64,000 nt of DNA from Flavobacterium sediminis. GTDB lineage: Bacteria; Bacteroidota; Bacteroidia; Flavobacteriales; Flavobacteriaceae. Location: NCBI RefSeq assembly GCF_003148385.1, contig NZ_CP029463.1, positions 372,001 through 436,000 of the forward strand, given 5' to 3'. The notes below the pieces were generated by a model. It ran no database searches. It was not told the origin of the DNA and saw only the letters and a list, made by a program, of their open reading frames with translations. The translations under genes and the position numbers were made by a program. Positions 40,700 to 49,001 of this stretch are shown piece by piece (position 1 is the stretch's first letter; the number at the start of each line of letters is the position of its first letter).

Positions 40700-40707
40700 C
40701 AAAAGTA
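40700..40707 (-). promoter_or_regulatory. -7 element of siderophore-interacting protein gene
   Basis: Minus-strand TACTTTTG matches TAnnTTTG, 26 bp before the chosen start. No -33 or Fur-like box was found beside it. Confidence 0.55.
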
Positions 40708-40775
40708 GCGCAAATCAATAATTCATTTTCGGTATTTTTTTATCATTTATTGGTATTTTTCATTACTTTTAAAAC

Positions 40776-41615
40776 ATGAAAGAAAAAGATTTTGAGGCTA
40801 TTCGTATTGTTCAACAAAATTGTCCTTTAGGACAGTTGAAAACCTTTTCCAACAAGAAGTTCAACCTTATTTTTGTATGCAGCGGAAGTGGTATTTTTAC
40901 CAAATATCAAACGCCCAATTCGTTTTCAAATGGCGATTTATTTTTTGTACCGCCTTTTGAAGATTTTTCGATGGAAACGCTAGAAGATACTACGTATTAT
41001 CATTTAATGATTACCGATTTATTTCGGTTGGAATTGCGCGAATTGGTTTTGAGCTCCAAAGGAAAAGGCGTAGGTTTAGCCAAAGCACGTTCGCCTTTGA
41101 ACCGGAAAATTACCTTTGATGCCAAAGACGAAATCTTAATCACCCGATTGTTTGAATATTTGACGCTTTTGTATGACGAACCCAATAAAAATGAGAACTT
41201 GTTTTATTATCCGGTACTCAATTTGGTTTCCATTATTGAGCGCAACACGCCTAATCCGCACACGCAAAAAAACACCCGATTAAAGAAAAACATCAACAGT
41301 ATTGTGACGCATATTCACAAGAACATCAGGCATCCCGAAATGCTCAAAGTGGACTATATGGCGCATAAATTTAACCTCAGTACCAACCAACTGACACGTT
41401 TTTTTAAAAAGGAAATGAATACCGCGTTAAAAAAATATACGAATCAATGTCGCATGCAATTGATTGTGGAAAAAGTACAACGAGAAGACATTACGTTCTC
41501 GGAAATTGCGCACGAGTTTGGTTTTACTGACGAAAGCTATTTTACCAAAGTATTTAAAAAGCAATACAACCAAAGCCCTACGGAGTATCGAAAAGCGTTT
41601 TTGGAGAGGAATTGA
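40776..41615 (+). CDS. AraC-family transcriptional regulator
   Basis: A 279-residue regulator with an N-terminal cupin-type domain (NLIFVCSGSGIFTKYQ, GDLFFVPPFEDF) and a C-terminal AraC double helix-turn-helix (MAHKFNLSTNQLTRFFKKEM and FSEIAHEFGFTDESYFTKVFKKQYNQSPTEYR, in that order). It is divergent from the siderophore-interacting protein gene across a 101-bp gap and probably controls it; this pairing is common in Flavobacteria, from memory. Confidence 0.9.
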   Translation: MKEKDFEAIRIVQQNCPLGQLKTFSNKKFNLIFVCSGSGIFTKYQTPNSFSNGDLFFVPPFEDFSMETLEDTTYYHLMITDLFRLELRELVLSSKGKGVGLAKARSPLNRKITFDAKDEILITRLFEYLTLLYDEPNKNENLFYYPVLNLVSIIERNTPNPHTQKNTRLKKNINSIVTHIHKNIRHPEMLKVDYMAHKFNLSTNQLTRFFKKEMNTALKKYTNQCRMQLIVEKVQREDITFSEIAHEFGFTDESYFTKVFKKQYNQSPTEYRKAFLERN

Positions 41616-41740
41616 AAATATACTTAAAAATATGTTTCTTGATGGAATTTAAAGTTTAGAATTTAGCTTTACTAATTTATTTTAAATTTACTGTAAACTA
41701 GATTTTTTGTAACTTGCACTAGAAATAAATTTTGATAAAA

Positions 41741-42364
41741 ATGGAGGAATTAATAGAAAAAATAAAGAATCTTGCTGAAACCTACTCTAACAACTTGAAT
41801 AATCAAATTGAACAGAGAAAAGAAGAAATGAAAGCGGATGATAACTCTCACTATCTTATTTATCGAGTTTTAGGAATTACTATAAAAGAAGGTCAACTCA
41901 TTGATGAATATCAAAACACGGGAAGATTCCTATATAAATATGCAGGTTCGTTTCTTGAAGAAGCGGCGACACTTTGTTTAAAATACAAATACCCTGACGG
42001 GCAAAAAACTAAAGTTGTTAACACAATTGGTCAAAGACCAAAAACTTTTGAAATTGACTTTTTAAATGCAAATGATGCAATTGAAGTTAAATGGAGAGAT
42101 GCAACAACAGATGGAGACCATATAACTAAAGAACACACAAGGGTTCAGGTTATAAAAGCACACGGTTATAAACCAATTAGAATAATGTTTTATTATCCTC
42201 AAAGAGCTCAAGCCATAAAAATACAAAGCGCATTAAAAACTTTATATGCAGGTGTTAACGGAGAATATTACGGTGGAGATGATGCTTGGAAATATTTAGA
42301 AAAATATTCTGGAGTTGATCTCAAAACTATATTGACTAAAATTGCTAACGAAAGAACACCCTAA
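41741..42364 (+). CDS. type II restriction endonuclease, ApaLI-like
   Basis: A 207-residue PD-(D/E)XK nuclease. The catalytic core is EIDF (Asp106) followed by IEVKWRDATTDGDHI with Glu115 and Lys117; Glu73 in FLEEAA may complete the site. The segment GYKPIRIMFYYPQRAQAIKIQ and the C-terminal region are as I remember ApaLI-family enzymes (ApaLI cuts GTGCAC), but target sequence is not proven. A TTG three codons upstream is also open; ATG at 41741 was chosen. Only 1 bp separates its stop from the methyltransferase start. The region is visibly more AT-rich than its neighbours. Confidence 0.82.
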   Translation: MEELIEKIKNLAETYSNNLNNQIEQRKEEMKADDNSHYLIYRVLGITIKEGQLIDEYQNTGRFLYKYAGSFLEEAATLCLKYKYPDGQKTKVVNTIGQRPKTFEIDFLNANDAIEVKWRDATTDGDHITKEHTRVQVIKAHGYKPIRIMFYYPQRAQAIKIQSALKTLYAGVNGEYYGGDDAWKYLEKYSGVDLKTILTKIANERTP

Positions 42365-42365
42365 A

Positions 42366-43583
42366 ATGGAAACTAATAAAATTTATCATGGAAATTGTGT
42401 TGAAAAGCTCAAAGAAATTAAAGAAAACAACATTGATTTAATTTACTTTGACCCTCCTTTTTTTACTCAACGAAAGCATATACTTAAGAATAAGGATAAT
42501 TCTAAAACATATGAATTTGACGATAAATATGACTCAATAGAAGAATATTTAACTCTTATAGAAAATGTTTTATTGGAATCAAAAAGGGTTTTAAAAAATA
42601 CAGGCAGTGTATTTCTTCACTGCGATAAGACTGCTTCGCACAATATAAGAGTTGTGATGGATAAAGTTTTTGGTCGAGAAAATTTTCAAAGTGAAATTAT
42701 TTGGTCTTATAAAAGATGGTCTAATAGTAAAAAAGGTCTTCTAAATTCCCATCAAGTAATTTTCTTTTATTCAAAAACTCATAACTTCAAATTCAATACA
42801 GTTTATACAGAATATTCTACAACGACAAATCTAGATCAAATTTTACAAGATAGAGAACGCGATAAAAATGGAAAATCTGTTTATAAAAAAGATAAAAATG
42901 GAAATATAATTTTAGGAAAAGAGAAAAAAGGAGTTCCACTATCTGACGTTTGGGATATTCCATATTTAAATCCAAAAGCAAAAGAAAGAACCGGTTATCC
43001 AACTCAAAAACCTGTTTTATTAATTAATCAAATATTAAATATTGCAACAGACGAAGGCGATTTAATTGTTGATCCATTTTGCGGTAGTGGAACTACTTGC
43101 GTATCAGCAAAATATTTAAAAAGAAACTTTATTGGATTTGATATTTCAATGGAAGCAGTTAAACTTGCTAATTCTCGATTAGAAGAAATGATAATTTCTG
43201 AATCAAATTTATTAAATAAAGGATCAAATGAATATCAAGAAAAAACAGAAAAAGAATTAGCTATTTTACAAAATATTAATGCTTTCCCAGTTCAAAGAAA
43301 TAGTGGCATAGATGGATTCTTAAAAGAGCATTATGAAAACATGCCAATCCCTGTAAAGATTCAAAATGAATATGAAACTTTAGAGGATGCTATCGAGAAA
43401 ATAGAAAAAGCTTCAATTGGGAAAAACTATAAAATGAAAATTTTAATTCAAACTAAAGAAACAGAAACAAATAGACTTTTTGATTTTGAATCTAATGTAA
43501 AAATAATCAAATCCCTAGAATTACAAACAAATGATTTGATGCAGAAAAAAACTATTACTCCTTTCAAACAAAAATCCTTTTAA
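42366..43583 (+). CDS. beta-class DNA methyltransferase (N6-A or N4-C) of the restriction pair
   Basis: A 405-residue cytoplasmic enzyme. Motif IV is YFDPPFF (Asp29) and motif I DPFCGSGTT comes later (from about residue 236), the order of the beta class. The target-recognition region lies between them, and TGYPTQKP is the preceding conserved segment. After the catalytic domain (about 280) there is a 120-residue extension with VQRNSGIDGFLKEHY and IPVKIQNE. It should protect the site cut by the adjacent nuclease. A longer reading from 42342 overlaps the nuclease gene and was rejected. Confidence 0.93.
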   Translation: METNKIYHGNCVEKLKEIKENNIDLIYFDPPFFTQRKHILKNKDNSKTYEFDDKYDSIEEYLTLIENVLLESKRVLKNTGSVFLHCDKTASHNIRVVMDKVFGRENFQSEIIWSYKRWSNSKKGLLNSHQVIFFYSKTHNFKFNTVYTEYSTTTNLDQILQDRERDKNGKSVYKKDKNGNIILGKEKKGVPLSDVWDIPYLNPKAKERTGYPTQKPVLLINQILNIATDEGDLIVDPFCGSGTTCVSAKYLKRNFIGFDISMEAVKLANSRLEEMIISESNLLNKGSNEYQEKTEKELAILQNINAFPVQRNSGIDGFLKEHYENMPIPVKIQNEYETLEDAIEKIEKASIGKNYKMKILIQTKETETNRLFDFESNVKIIKSLELQTNDLMQKKTITPFKQKSF

Positions 43584-43605
43584 TTTTTAATAATAAAAAC
43601 AAAAA

Positions 43606-43628
43606 ACTCCCAAGCTTCACTTGGGAGT
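43606..43628. terminator. bidirectional terminator between methyltransferase and pepD
   Basis: Perfect 9-bp stem ACTCCCAAG / CTTGGGAGT with a 5-base loop; six T residues follow on the minus strand, a shorter tract on the plus strand. Confidence 0.87.
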
Positions 43629-43652
43629 TTCTGTATTTTCTATTCTCTCAAA

Positions 43653-45116
43653 TTACTTACTCGGAATATTCTTTAAAATGTCCAACACAAATTTCCAGTA
43701 CTTTTGTGCTGAGGAAATACTCGCTCGTTCTTCCGGGCTGTGTGCGCCTTTAATCGTTGGTCCGAAAGAAATCATATCCATTCCCGGGTAGTTTAGTCCT
43801 AAAATACCACATTCTAATCCGGCATGGCACGCCACAACGCTAGGTTGCGTTCCGTTTTGTTTCTCGTAAAGAGAAGTCAGTATGTCTAAAATTTCCGATT
43901 TTGGGTTAGGAGTCCAACCCGGATAACTTCCCGAAAACGTTACTTCGCAACCCATCAATTCAAACGCCGAACGCAAGGCATTGGCTAAATCAAACTTCGA
44001 ACTTTCCACAGAAGAACGTGTTAAACATTCGATTTTTAAATTTCCACCACCTACAGTTACTTTCGCAATGTTGTTTGACGTTTCTACCAAACCTTCGAAA
44101 TCAGCACTCATGCGATACACGCCGTTATGCGCTGTATATAACGAACGAACCAGATAGAACTGCGCCATAGAAGGCAACACTTTTTTCGGTGTTTCTTCTA
44201 ATTTTTCAATGATCACCTGTAAATTCGGCTCTGTAGTTTTGAACTCCGCTTTGATCTCGTTTACGATTTCCTGCATGTCAAATTCAAAAGCTTCGTCATA
44301 CATTTCAGCGATCACCACTTCCGCCACACTTTCACGCGGAATAGCATTGCGCAAACTTCCGCCGTTAATAGTTGCTATTTGTAAACCGAAATCTTCGTAA
44401 CCGTTATACAACAAACGGTTCATGATTTTATTGGCATTGCCTAAACCTTCATGGATTTGCATTCCCGAATGTCCTCCGTTTAACCCTTTTACCGTAATTC
44501 TGTAACCTACTGAATCTTCCGGTGCGTCTTCTTCATCATATTCGGCAACAGCCGTAACGTCTACCCCACCGGCACATCCGATGTCGATTTCATCGTCTTC
44601 TTCGGTATCTAAATTCAACAGGATCTGTCCTTCTAACAAACCGCCTTTTAAACCCATCGCTCCGGTCATTCCCGTTTCTTCATCAATAGTGAACAAGGCT
44701 TCAATAGCAGGATGCGAAATATCTGTACTTTCCAGAATTGCCATAATGGTAGCAACACCCAGACCGTTATCGGCACCTAAAGTTGTTCCTTTGGCACGTA
44801 CCCAGTCACCGTCCACATACATTTCGATCCCTTGGTTGTCAAAATCAAAAACCGTATCGTTATTTTTTTGATGCACCATATCTAAATGCGACTGCATCAC
44901 TATCGTTTTACGGTTTTCCATTCCGGCCGTTGCCGGCTTTTTGATGATTACATTGCCCACCTCATCTTTTAAGGTCTCTAAACCTAATTTCTGACCGAAA
45001 TCCATCATAAAAGCGATTACCCGCTCTTCTTTTTTCGACGGACGCGGTACGGCATTCAGATCGGCAAATTTATTCCAAAGCGCTTTAGGCTCTAAATTTC
45101 TAACTTCTTGACTCAT
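43653..45116 (-). CDS. pepD: aminoacyl-histidine dipeptidase (Xaa-His dipeptidase)
   Basis: A 487-residue M20C metallopeptidase with two zinc ions. Seen: QSHLDMVHQKN (first ligand His and catalytic Asp), GADNGLGVATIM, the catalytic Glu pair in TIDEETGMTGAMGL, VACHAGLECGILG and GPTIKGAHSPEERASI with the last ligand His. It hydrolyses dipeptides such as beta-Ala-His and Gly-His. Transcribed alone; TAACTTTG on the minus strand at 45145-45152 is a consensus -7 element 28 bp upstream. Confidence 0.96.
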   Translation of the reverse strand: MSQEVRNLEPKALWNKFADLNAVPRPSKKEERVIAFMMDFGQKLGLETLKDEVGNVIIKKPATAGMENRKTIVMQSHLDMVHQKNNDTVFDFDNQGIEMYVDGDWVRAKGTTLGADNGLGVATIMAILESTDISHPAIEALFTIDEETGMTGAMGLKGGLLEGQILLNLDTEEDDEIDIGCAGGVDVTAVAEYDEEDAPEDSVGYRITVKGLNGGHSGMQIHEGLGNANKIMNRLLYNGYEDFGLQIATINGGSLRNAIPRESVAEVVIAEMYDEAFEFDMQEIVNEIKAEFKTTEPNLQVIIEKLEETPKKVLPSMAQFYLVRSLYTAHNGVYRMSADFEGLVETSNNIAKVTVGGGNLKIECLTRSSVESSKFDLANALRSAFELMGCEVTFSGSYPGWTPNPKSEILDILTSLYEKQNGTQPSVVACHAGLECGILGLNYPGMDMISFGPTIKGAHSPEERASISSAQKYWKFVLDILKNIPSK

Positions 45117-45144
45117 TCTATTTAGTTTGTTGTTTTTAACGGTG

Positions 45145-45152
45145 CAAAGTTA
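45145..45152 (-). promoter_or_regulatory. -7 element of pepD
   Basis: Minus-strand TAACTTTG matches TAnnTTTG; no clear -33 element at the usual distance. Confidence 0.5.
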
Positions 45153-45207
45153 CAAAGTATATTTCCTTAGATACTAAAATTCTGTTTATATTTACTGAAA
45201 AAAAGCC

Positions 45208-46266
45208 TTGAACCGAAAACGTATCCTTCCTGTTTTCCTCATTTTCCAAATTGTTCTGGTTAAAACACTGGGACGGTTTCCTCATTTTGTTGAAAACGGA
45301 TACAGTAAAGGCTTATACCCTAAAATTGCATGGTTCAGCAGGAAACTGCTGGGAAGCATTCCGTTCTCGGTCGGAGACATCATTTACATTGTTTTAATTA
45401 TTGGTTTACTTCGCTGGATCTGGCGGAATCGAAAAGGATTTTTCAGGAATTGGAAAACCAACGGATTAACTCTCTTGAGCTGGGTTTCTGTTTTCTATTT
45501 TTGTTTTCATCTGCTTTGGGGCATGAATTATTACCGGATCCCGATCGCCCAAAAGCTTGCACTTGAAAAAGAATATAGCGGTGAAGATTTAGCCGCCTTT
45601 ACGGAAAAAATGGTAGCTCAGACCAATGCCTTACAGCTCCGGCTTGCCGGAAATGACACTTTAGCTGTTGTGGTTCCTTATTCCGAAGATGAACTGTTTA
45701 ATTTGGCCCGACAAGGCTACGACCAATTGCCTTCTGATCTTAGTGATTTTCACTATGAGAATAAAAGTATAAAAGCTTCGCTTTTACGTTTGCCCTTAAG
45801 CTACATGGGATTTGGCGGTTATCTGAATCCATTTACCAATGAAGCTCAGGTCAATACCCTGAAACCTAAATTCTCAACGCCGCTTACCGTTTGTCACGAA
45901 ATGGCTCACCAGACCGGTATTGGCAGTGAAAGTGAATGCAACTTCATTGGCTTTATTGCTGCCAGTCGAAATAAAGATCTATATTTTCAATATTCAGCTT
46001 ACAGTTTTATTACTCGCTATTGCCTACACCATTTAGAACGAATGAAAAAAGGGGAAGGGAAAAAGTATTTTGACCGACTCAACAAAGGGGTTATTAAAAA
46101 TTTTCAGGAACATGAAATGTTCTGGAAACATTACCATACTCCTATTGATTCCTTTTTTGAATTCTTCTATGATAACTTTTTAAAAGCTAACCAACAACAA
46201 GATGGTATAGCCAGTTACAGCAAGTTTGTAGGATTAATGATCCATTATGATCGCATAGCAAAGTAA
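45208..46266 (+). CDS. DUF3810 membrane protein, putative zinc metalloprotease, TTG start
   Basis: A 352-residue protein with three N-terminal helices (about 8-20, 53-72 and 85-103) and a C-terminal soluble domain. The domain has CHEMAHQTGIGSESECNF near residue 230, an HExxH zinc motif with a downstream Glu typical of metallopeptidases; DUF3810 itself is uncharacterised. The only usable start is TTG at 45208: a TGA lies four codons upstream and the next in-frame Met is about residue 105, beyond the helices. The LytTR regulator gene begins 4 bp downstream, so the two are co-transcribed. Confidence 0.88.
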   Translation: MNRKRILPVFLIFQIVLVKTLGRFPHFVENGYSKGLYPKIAWFSRKLLGSIPFSVGDIIYIVLIIGLLRWIWRNRKGFFRNWKTNGLTLLSWVSVFYFCFHLLWGMNYYRIPIAQKLALEKEYSGEDLAAFTEKMVAQTNALQLRLAGNDTLAVVVPYSEDELFNLARQGYDQLPSDLSDFHYENKSIKASLLRLPLSYMGFGGYLNPFTNEAQVNTLKPKFSTPLTVCHEMAHQTGIGSESECNFIGFIAASRNKDLYFQYSAYSFITRYCLHHLERMKKGEGKKYFDRLNKGVIKNFQEHEMFWKHYHTPIDSFFEFFYDNFLKANQQQDGIASYSKFVGLMIHYDRIAK

Positions 46267-46270
46267 TTTT

Positions 46271-48856
46271 ATGAAAAAAAATTTAACTGTCATTGTTTTT
46301 TTAACGGCTTTTTTCTCGTATGCTCAGGAGTATAGTTACAGAGAATTTGGATTAAATGAAGGATTACCGAGTTTACAGGTATACGATATTCATCAGGATA
46401 GAAACGGTATTCTCTGGTTTGCTACTGACAGAGGAATTGCCAATTATAACGGCTATGAAATTAAATCATTCGGTATTCAGGACGGCGTGCTGAATAATGT
46501 TGTTCTGGATTTTCATCCGCAAGCTGACGGTACGGTTTATTGTTCTACTCTGGATTGTAACTTATTTTACTTCCATGAAGATTTTCAGGGTTTCTTCCCC
46601 TATCCTTTTAACAGTCTCTTAGCCAAAAACTTAAACACACTTCAATACGTTAAAAGTATATACACTTCCGAAGACGGTTCGTTGCATTTGGGATGTGAAG
46701 GAATCCTCGGAGCGTTAGTTATTTCCAAAAACGGGAAAATACTTCAGAGACCTGATAAAATAACAGACTCATCTGAAACGGAGAACACCTATACAGTCTT
46801 GGAAAAAAAAGACAACGGTGCTTTCTTTTTCTATAAGACCCAAACTATTTCCCCTAAGAAGAACAGTGTTCATTTTAAAAACAAAGCTACACTTACCAAA
46901 GTGGATGTCATCCAGCTACCCGGTTCAAAATATTATGTGTACAAAAGCCCGTTTATGGTATCTGTATTTGATGAAAACATCAAACTGATCCGGGAGATTA
47001 AAACTGAATTTGATCCTATTTCCATTAAAGCTATAGACGAAAACCGCTTCTTTATCGGCTATCATTTCGGAGGCGCTAAAATAGTTGATCTGAAAAATAA
47101 CACTACGGAATCTTTTCTGGAAAATAAATCGGTTACTAATTTCTTAATCGATCATGAGGGCGGTTATTGGTTTACAACATTACACTCAGGTATATGGTAT
47201 ACCAAAGAACCTAAAATTAAAATACTTAAAGGAGAGTTGAGCAATTTCCCGGTTAATTCGCTGACAAAGGATGATAACGGAAAAATATTTGCCGGCACTT
47301 TAAGCGGAAAAATATTTGGGATTGGACCGAATACTCAATGCCAAATGATCTATAACACAACACATACCCGAAAGGCTTTTGTTGAGTTTGATAAAAAAAC
47401 AAAGAATAGTTATTTCTTTTCAAACCAAGATCTGTTTATCAATAAAGACTTTTCAGCACCGATTGAATTTCCGATTTATACAACTAAAATATCAGAGCCT
47501 CAGGAACAGAGAATCATCTTTTCGCTGATTAATGGTTTCTCAGTTTACGAAAAGAATTCTTTTAAGACCATCCGGGAATTTCCTTTCAGGATTCACGATG
47601 CCTGTTTCTTTAAAAACGATATCTTTTTAGGAACCCCTGAAGGTGTTTATGTTGTGGATGAGAAGAATACTGTTTCCGATCTAAAAGAATCCAATGCGTT
47701 ATTTTCTTTCCGAGTAGACGACATTGATTACAACGAAGCCAGAAACGAATTGTATTTTGCTACCTTGGGGCAAGGCGTTGTTGTTTACAATAAGAACAAT
47801 GAAAAGGTATTTTCTATCGCTAAAAAAGACGGCCTTTTAAGTGATATTATCAATGAGATATACATCGAAAATAAAGATACGATATGGGTCTGTACGAATT
47901 CAGGGCTAAACCGTGTTATTCTGGATGAAGAAGGTCATTTTTCTATAACCGGACTTAAAAGTTCCAACGGACTGCTGAATGACGGTATAAATGATGTCGA
48001 AATTACAAATGATACCCTTTGGATTGCTTCTAAAAAAGGACTTGTTTATACTCAAAAGCAAATTTTTGACCAACAAAATCAAGCAATCCCTCATTTTCTA
48101 AAGATCGATTATATAAAAGTTAATGATGCAAAGGCAAGTCCGGAACAACTGACACAGCTCTCGTATAAAGAAAGTCGATTAGAGATCGCTTTTTCTGACG
48201 TTTCTTTCAAAAAAGGAAATGAAATAATCTATCATTATTTTCTGGAAGGCTTAGATAAAAAATGGTATCGTACTACTAACCGAAAGGTTATTTTTCCTTT
48301 ACTACCTCCCGGGCATTATACCTTTAAAGTCGCCGTGACCGACTCTAATGGCTCAGACTCAAAAAAATATCTTGAAATTCCAATTTATATCAGTCCGCCT
48401 TTTTGGAAAAACAGTTGGTTCATTGCAAGCCTTATTTTTGCGATAGGTATCATTATCTATTTATTCTTTAAAACTAATGTGCTGTCTTACAATAAAGATA
48501 TCATAAGAGAATTGATCCGACTCATCATTAAGAAAATAAAGAACAAAGAAAGTTACTATGTCTTCAAAGAATCCGGAAAAGAGATACGAATAAAGACAAA
48601 TACGATTCTGTATGTTCAATCGGCAGGAAACTATATTGATCTTGTAACAGAAAAGAAGATCTATACGATACGATGTAAAATAGGCGATTTTATTGCTACT
48701 ACACCTGATCCGTTAGAATATATCAGAATACATCGGTCTTATATTGTCCGTATTGATAAAATTGAAACCAAATCTAAAACGGAGATCACTATCAGAGGTG
48801 AAAAATTACCTGTCAGTAACAGCTTCTCTTCTGAACTTGAAAAAGTATTTTTTTAG
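46271..48856 (+). CDS. propeller-sensor, membrane-anchored LytTR transcription regulator
   Basis: An 861-residue protein. Signal peptide (1-18, ending YAQ); two-component regulator propeller repeats (about 20-590) with LPSLQVYDIHQDRNGILWFATDRGI and GLLSDIINEIYIENKDTIWVCTNSGL; a Y_Y_Y-type beta-sandwich domain with YHYFLEGLDKKWY (about 630-700); one membrane helix (about 715-735); and a cytoplasmic LytTR DNA-binding domain (about 760-861) with ILYVQSAGNYIDLV and YIRIHRSYIVRID. There is no kinase or receiver, so sensing in the periplasm must reach DNA through one helix. The direct-repeat arrays at 48860 and 51100 are its likely targets. Confidence 0.92.
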   Translation: MKKNLTVIVFLTAFFSYAQEYSYREFGLNEGLPSLQVYDIHQDRNGILWFATDRGIANYNGYEIKSFGIQDGVLNNVVLDFHPQADGTVYCSTLDCNLFYFHEDFQGFFPYPFNSLLAKNLNTLQYVKSIYTSEDGSLHLGCEGILGALVISKNGKILQRPDKITDSSETENTYTVLEKKDNGAFFFYKTQTISPKKNSVHFKNKATLTKVDVIQLPGSKYYVYKSPFMVSVFDENIKLIREIKTEFDPISIKAIDENRFFIGYHFGGAKIVDLKNNTTESFLENKSVTNFLIDHEGGYWFTTLHSGIWYTKEPKIKILKGELSNFPVNSLTKDDNGKIFAGTLSGKIFGIGPNTQCQMIYNTTHTRKAFVEFDKKTKNSYFFSNQDLFINKDFSAPIEFPIYTTKISEPQEQRIIFSLINGFSVYEKNSFKTIREFPFRIHDACFFKNDIFLGTPEGVYVVDEKNTVSDLKESNALFSFRVDDIDYNEARNELYFATLGQGVVVYNKNNEKVFSIAKKDGLLSDIINEIYIENKDTIWVCTNSGLNRVILDEEGHFSITGLKSSNGLLNDGINDVEITNDTLWIASKKGLVYTQKQIFDQQNQAIPHFLKIDYIKVNDAKASPEQLTQLSYKESRLEIAFSDVSFKKGNEIIYHYFLEGLDKKWYRTTNRKVIFPLLPPGHYTFKVAVTDSNGSDSKKYLEIPIYISPPFWKNSWFIASLIFAIGIIIYLFFKTNVLSYNKDIIRELIRLIIKKIKNKESYYVFKESGKEIRIKTNTILYVQSAGNYIDLVTEKKIYTIRCKIGDFIATTPDPLEYIRIHRSYIVRIDKIETKSKTEITIRGEKLPVSNSFSSELEKVFF

Positions 48857-48859
48857 ATT

Positions 48860-48929
48860 CGTCACTATATATTATGATTTCGTCACAGAACCTATCCACT
48901 TTATCACAACTTTAAGCTACAATCGTCAC
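48860..48929 (+). promoter_or_regulatory. direct-repeat operator array 1 (LytTR-type)
   Basis: Four hexamers in one orientation: CGTCAC (48860), CGTCAC (48881), TATCAC (48902) and CGTCAC (48924). Spacing is 21, 21 and 22 bp, two helical turns, so all lie on one face of the DNA. The array begins 3 bp after the LytTR gene stop. A -7 element TAAATTTG (48968-48975) begins 39 bp after the last repeat, and no -33 element is seen, fitting an activated promoter. LytTR-type regulators are known to bind direct repeats with about 21-bp periodicity. Confidence 0.82.
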
Positions 48930-49001
48930 AAATATAAAAAAGAAAGAAAATAATACATTTTAAAATATAAATTTGAGAGATAAATTTTAAAACTCAACTT
49001 T

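Noticed and set aside
40675..40713. Upstream start for the siderophore-interacting protein
   Set aside because: It lies before a consensus -7 element that should drive this gene.
42366..43583. Orphan phage-type methyltransferase
   Set aside because: The adjacent PD-(D/E)XK nuclease with a 1-bp gap makes a restriction-modification pair the better reading; no phage genes are present.
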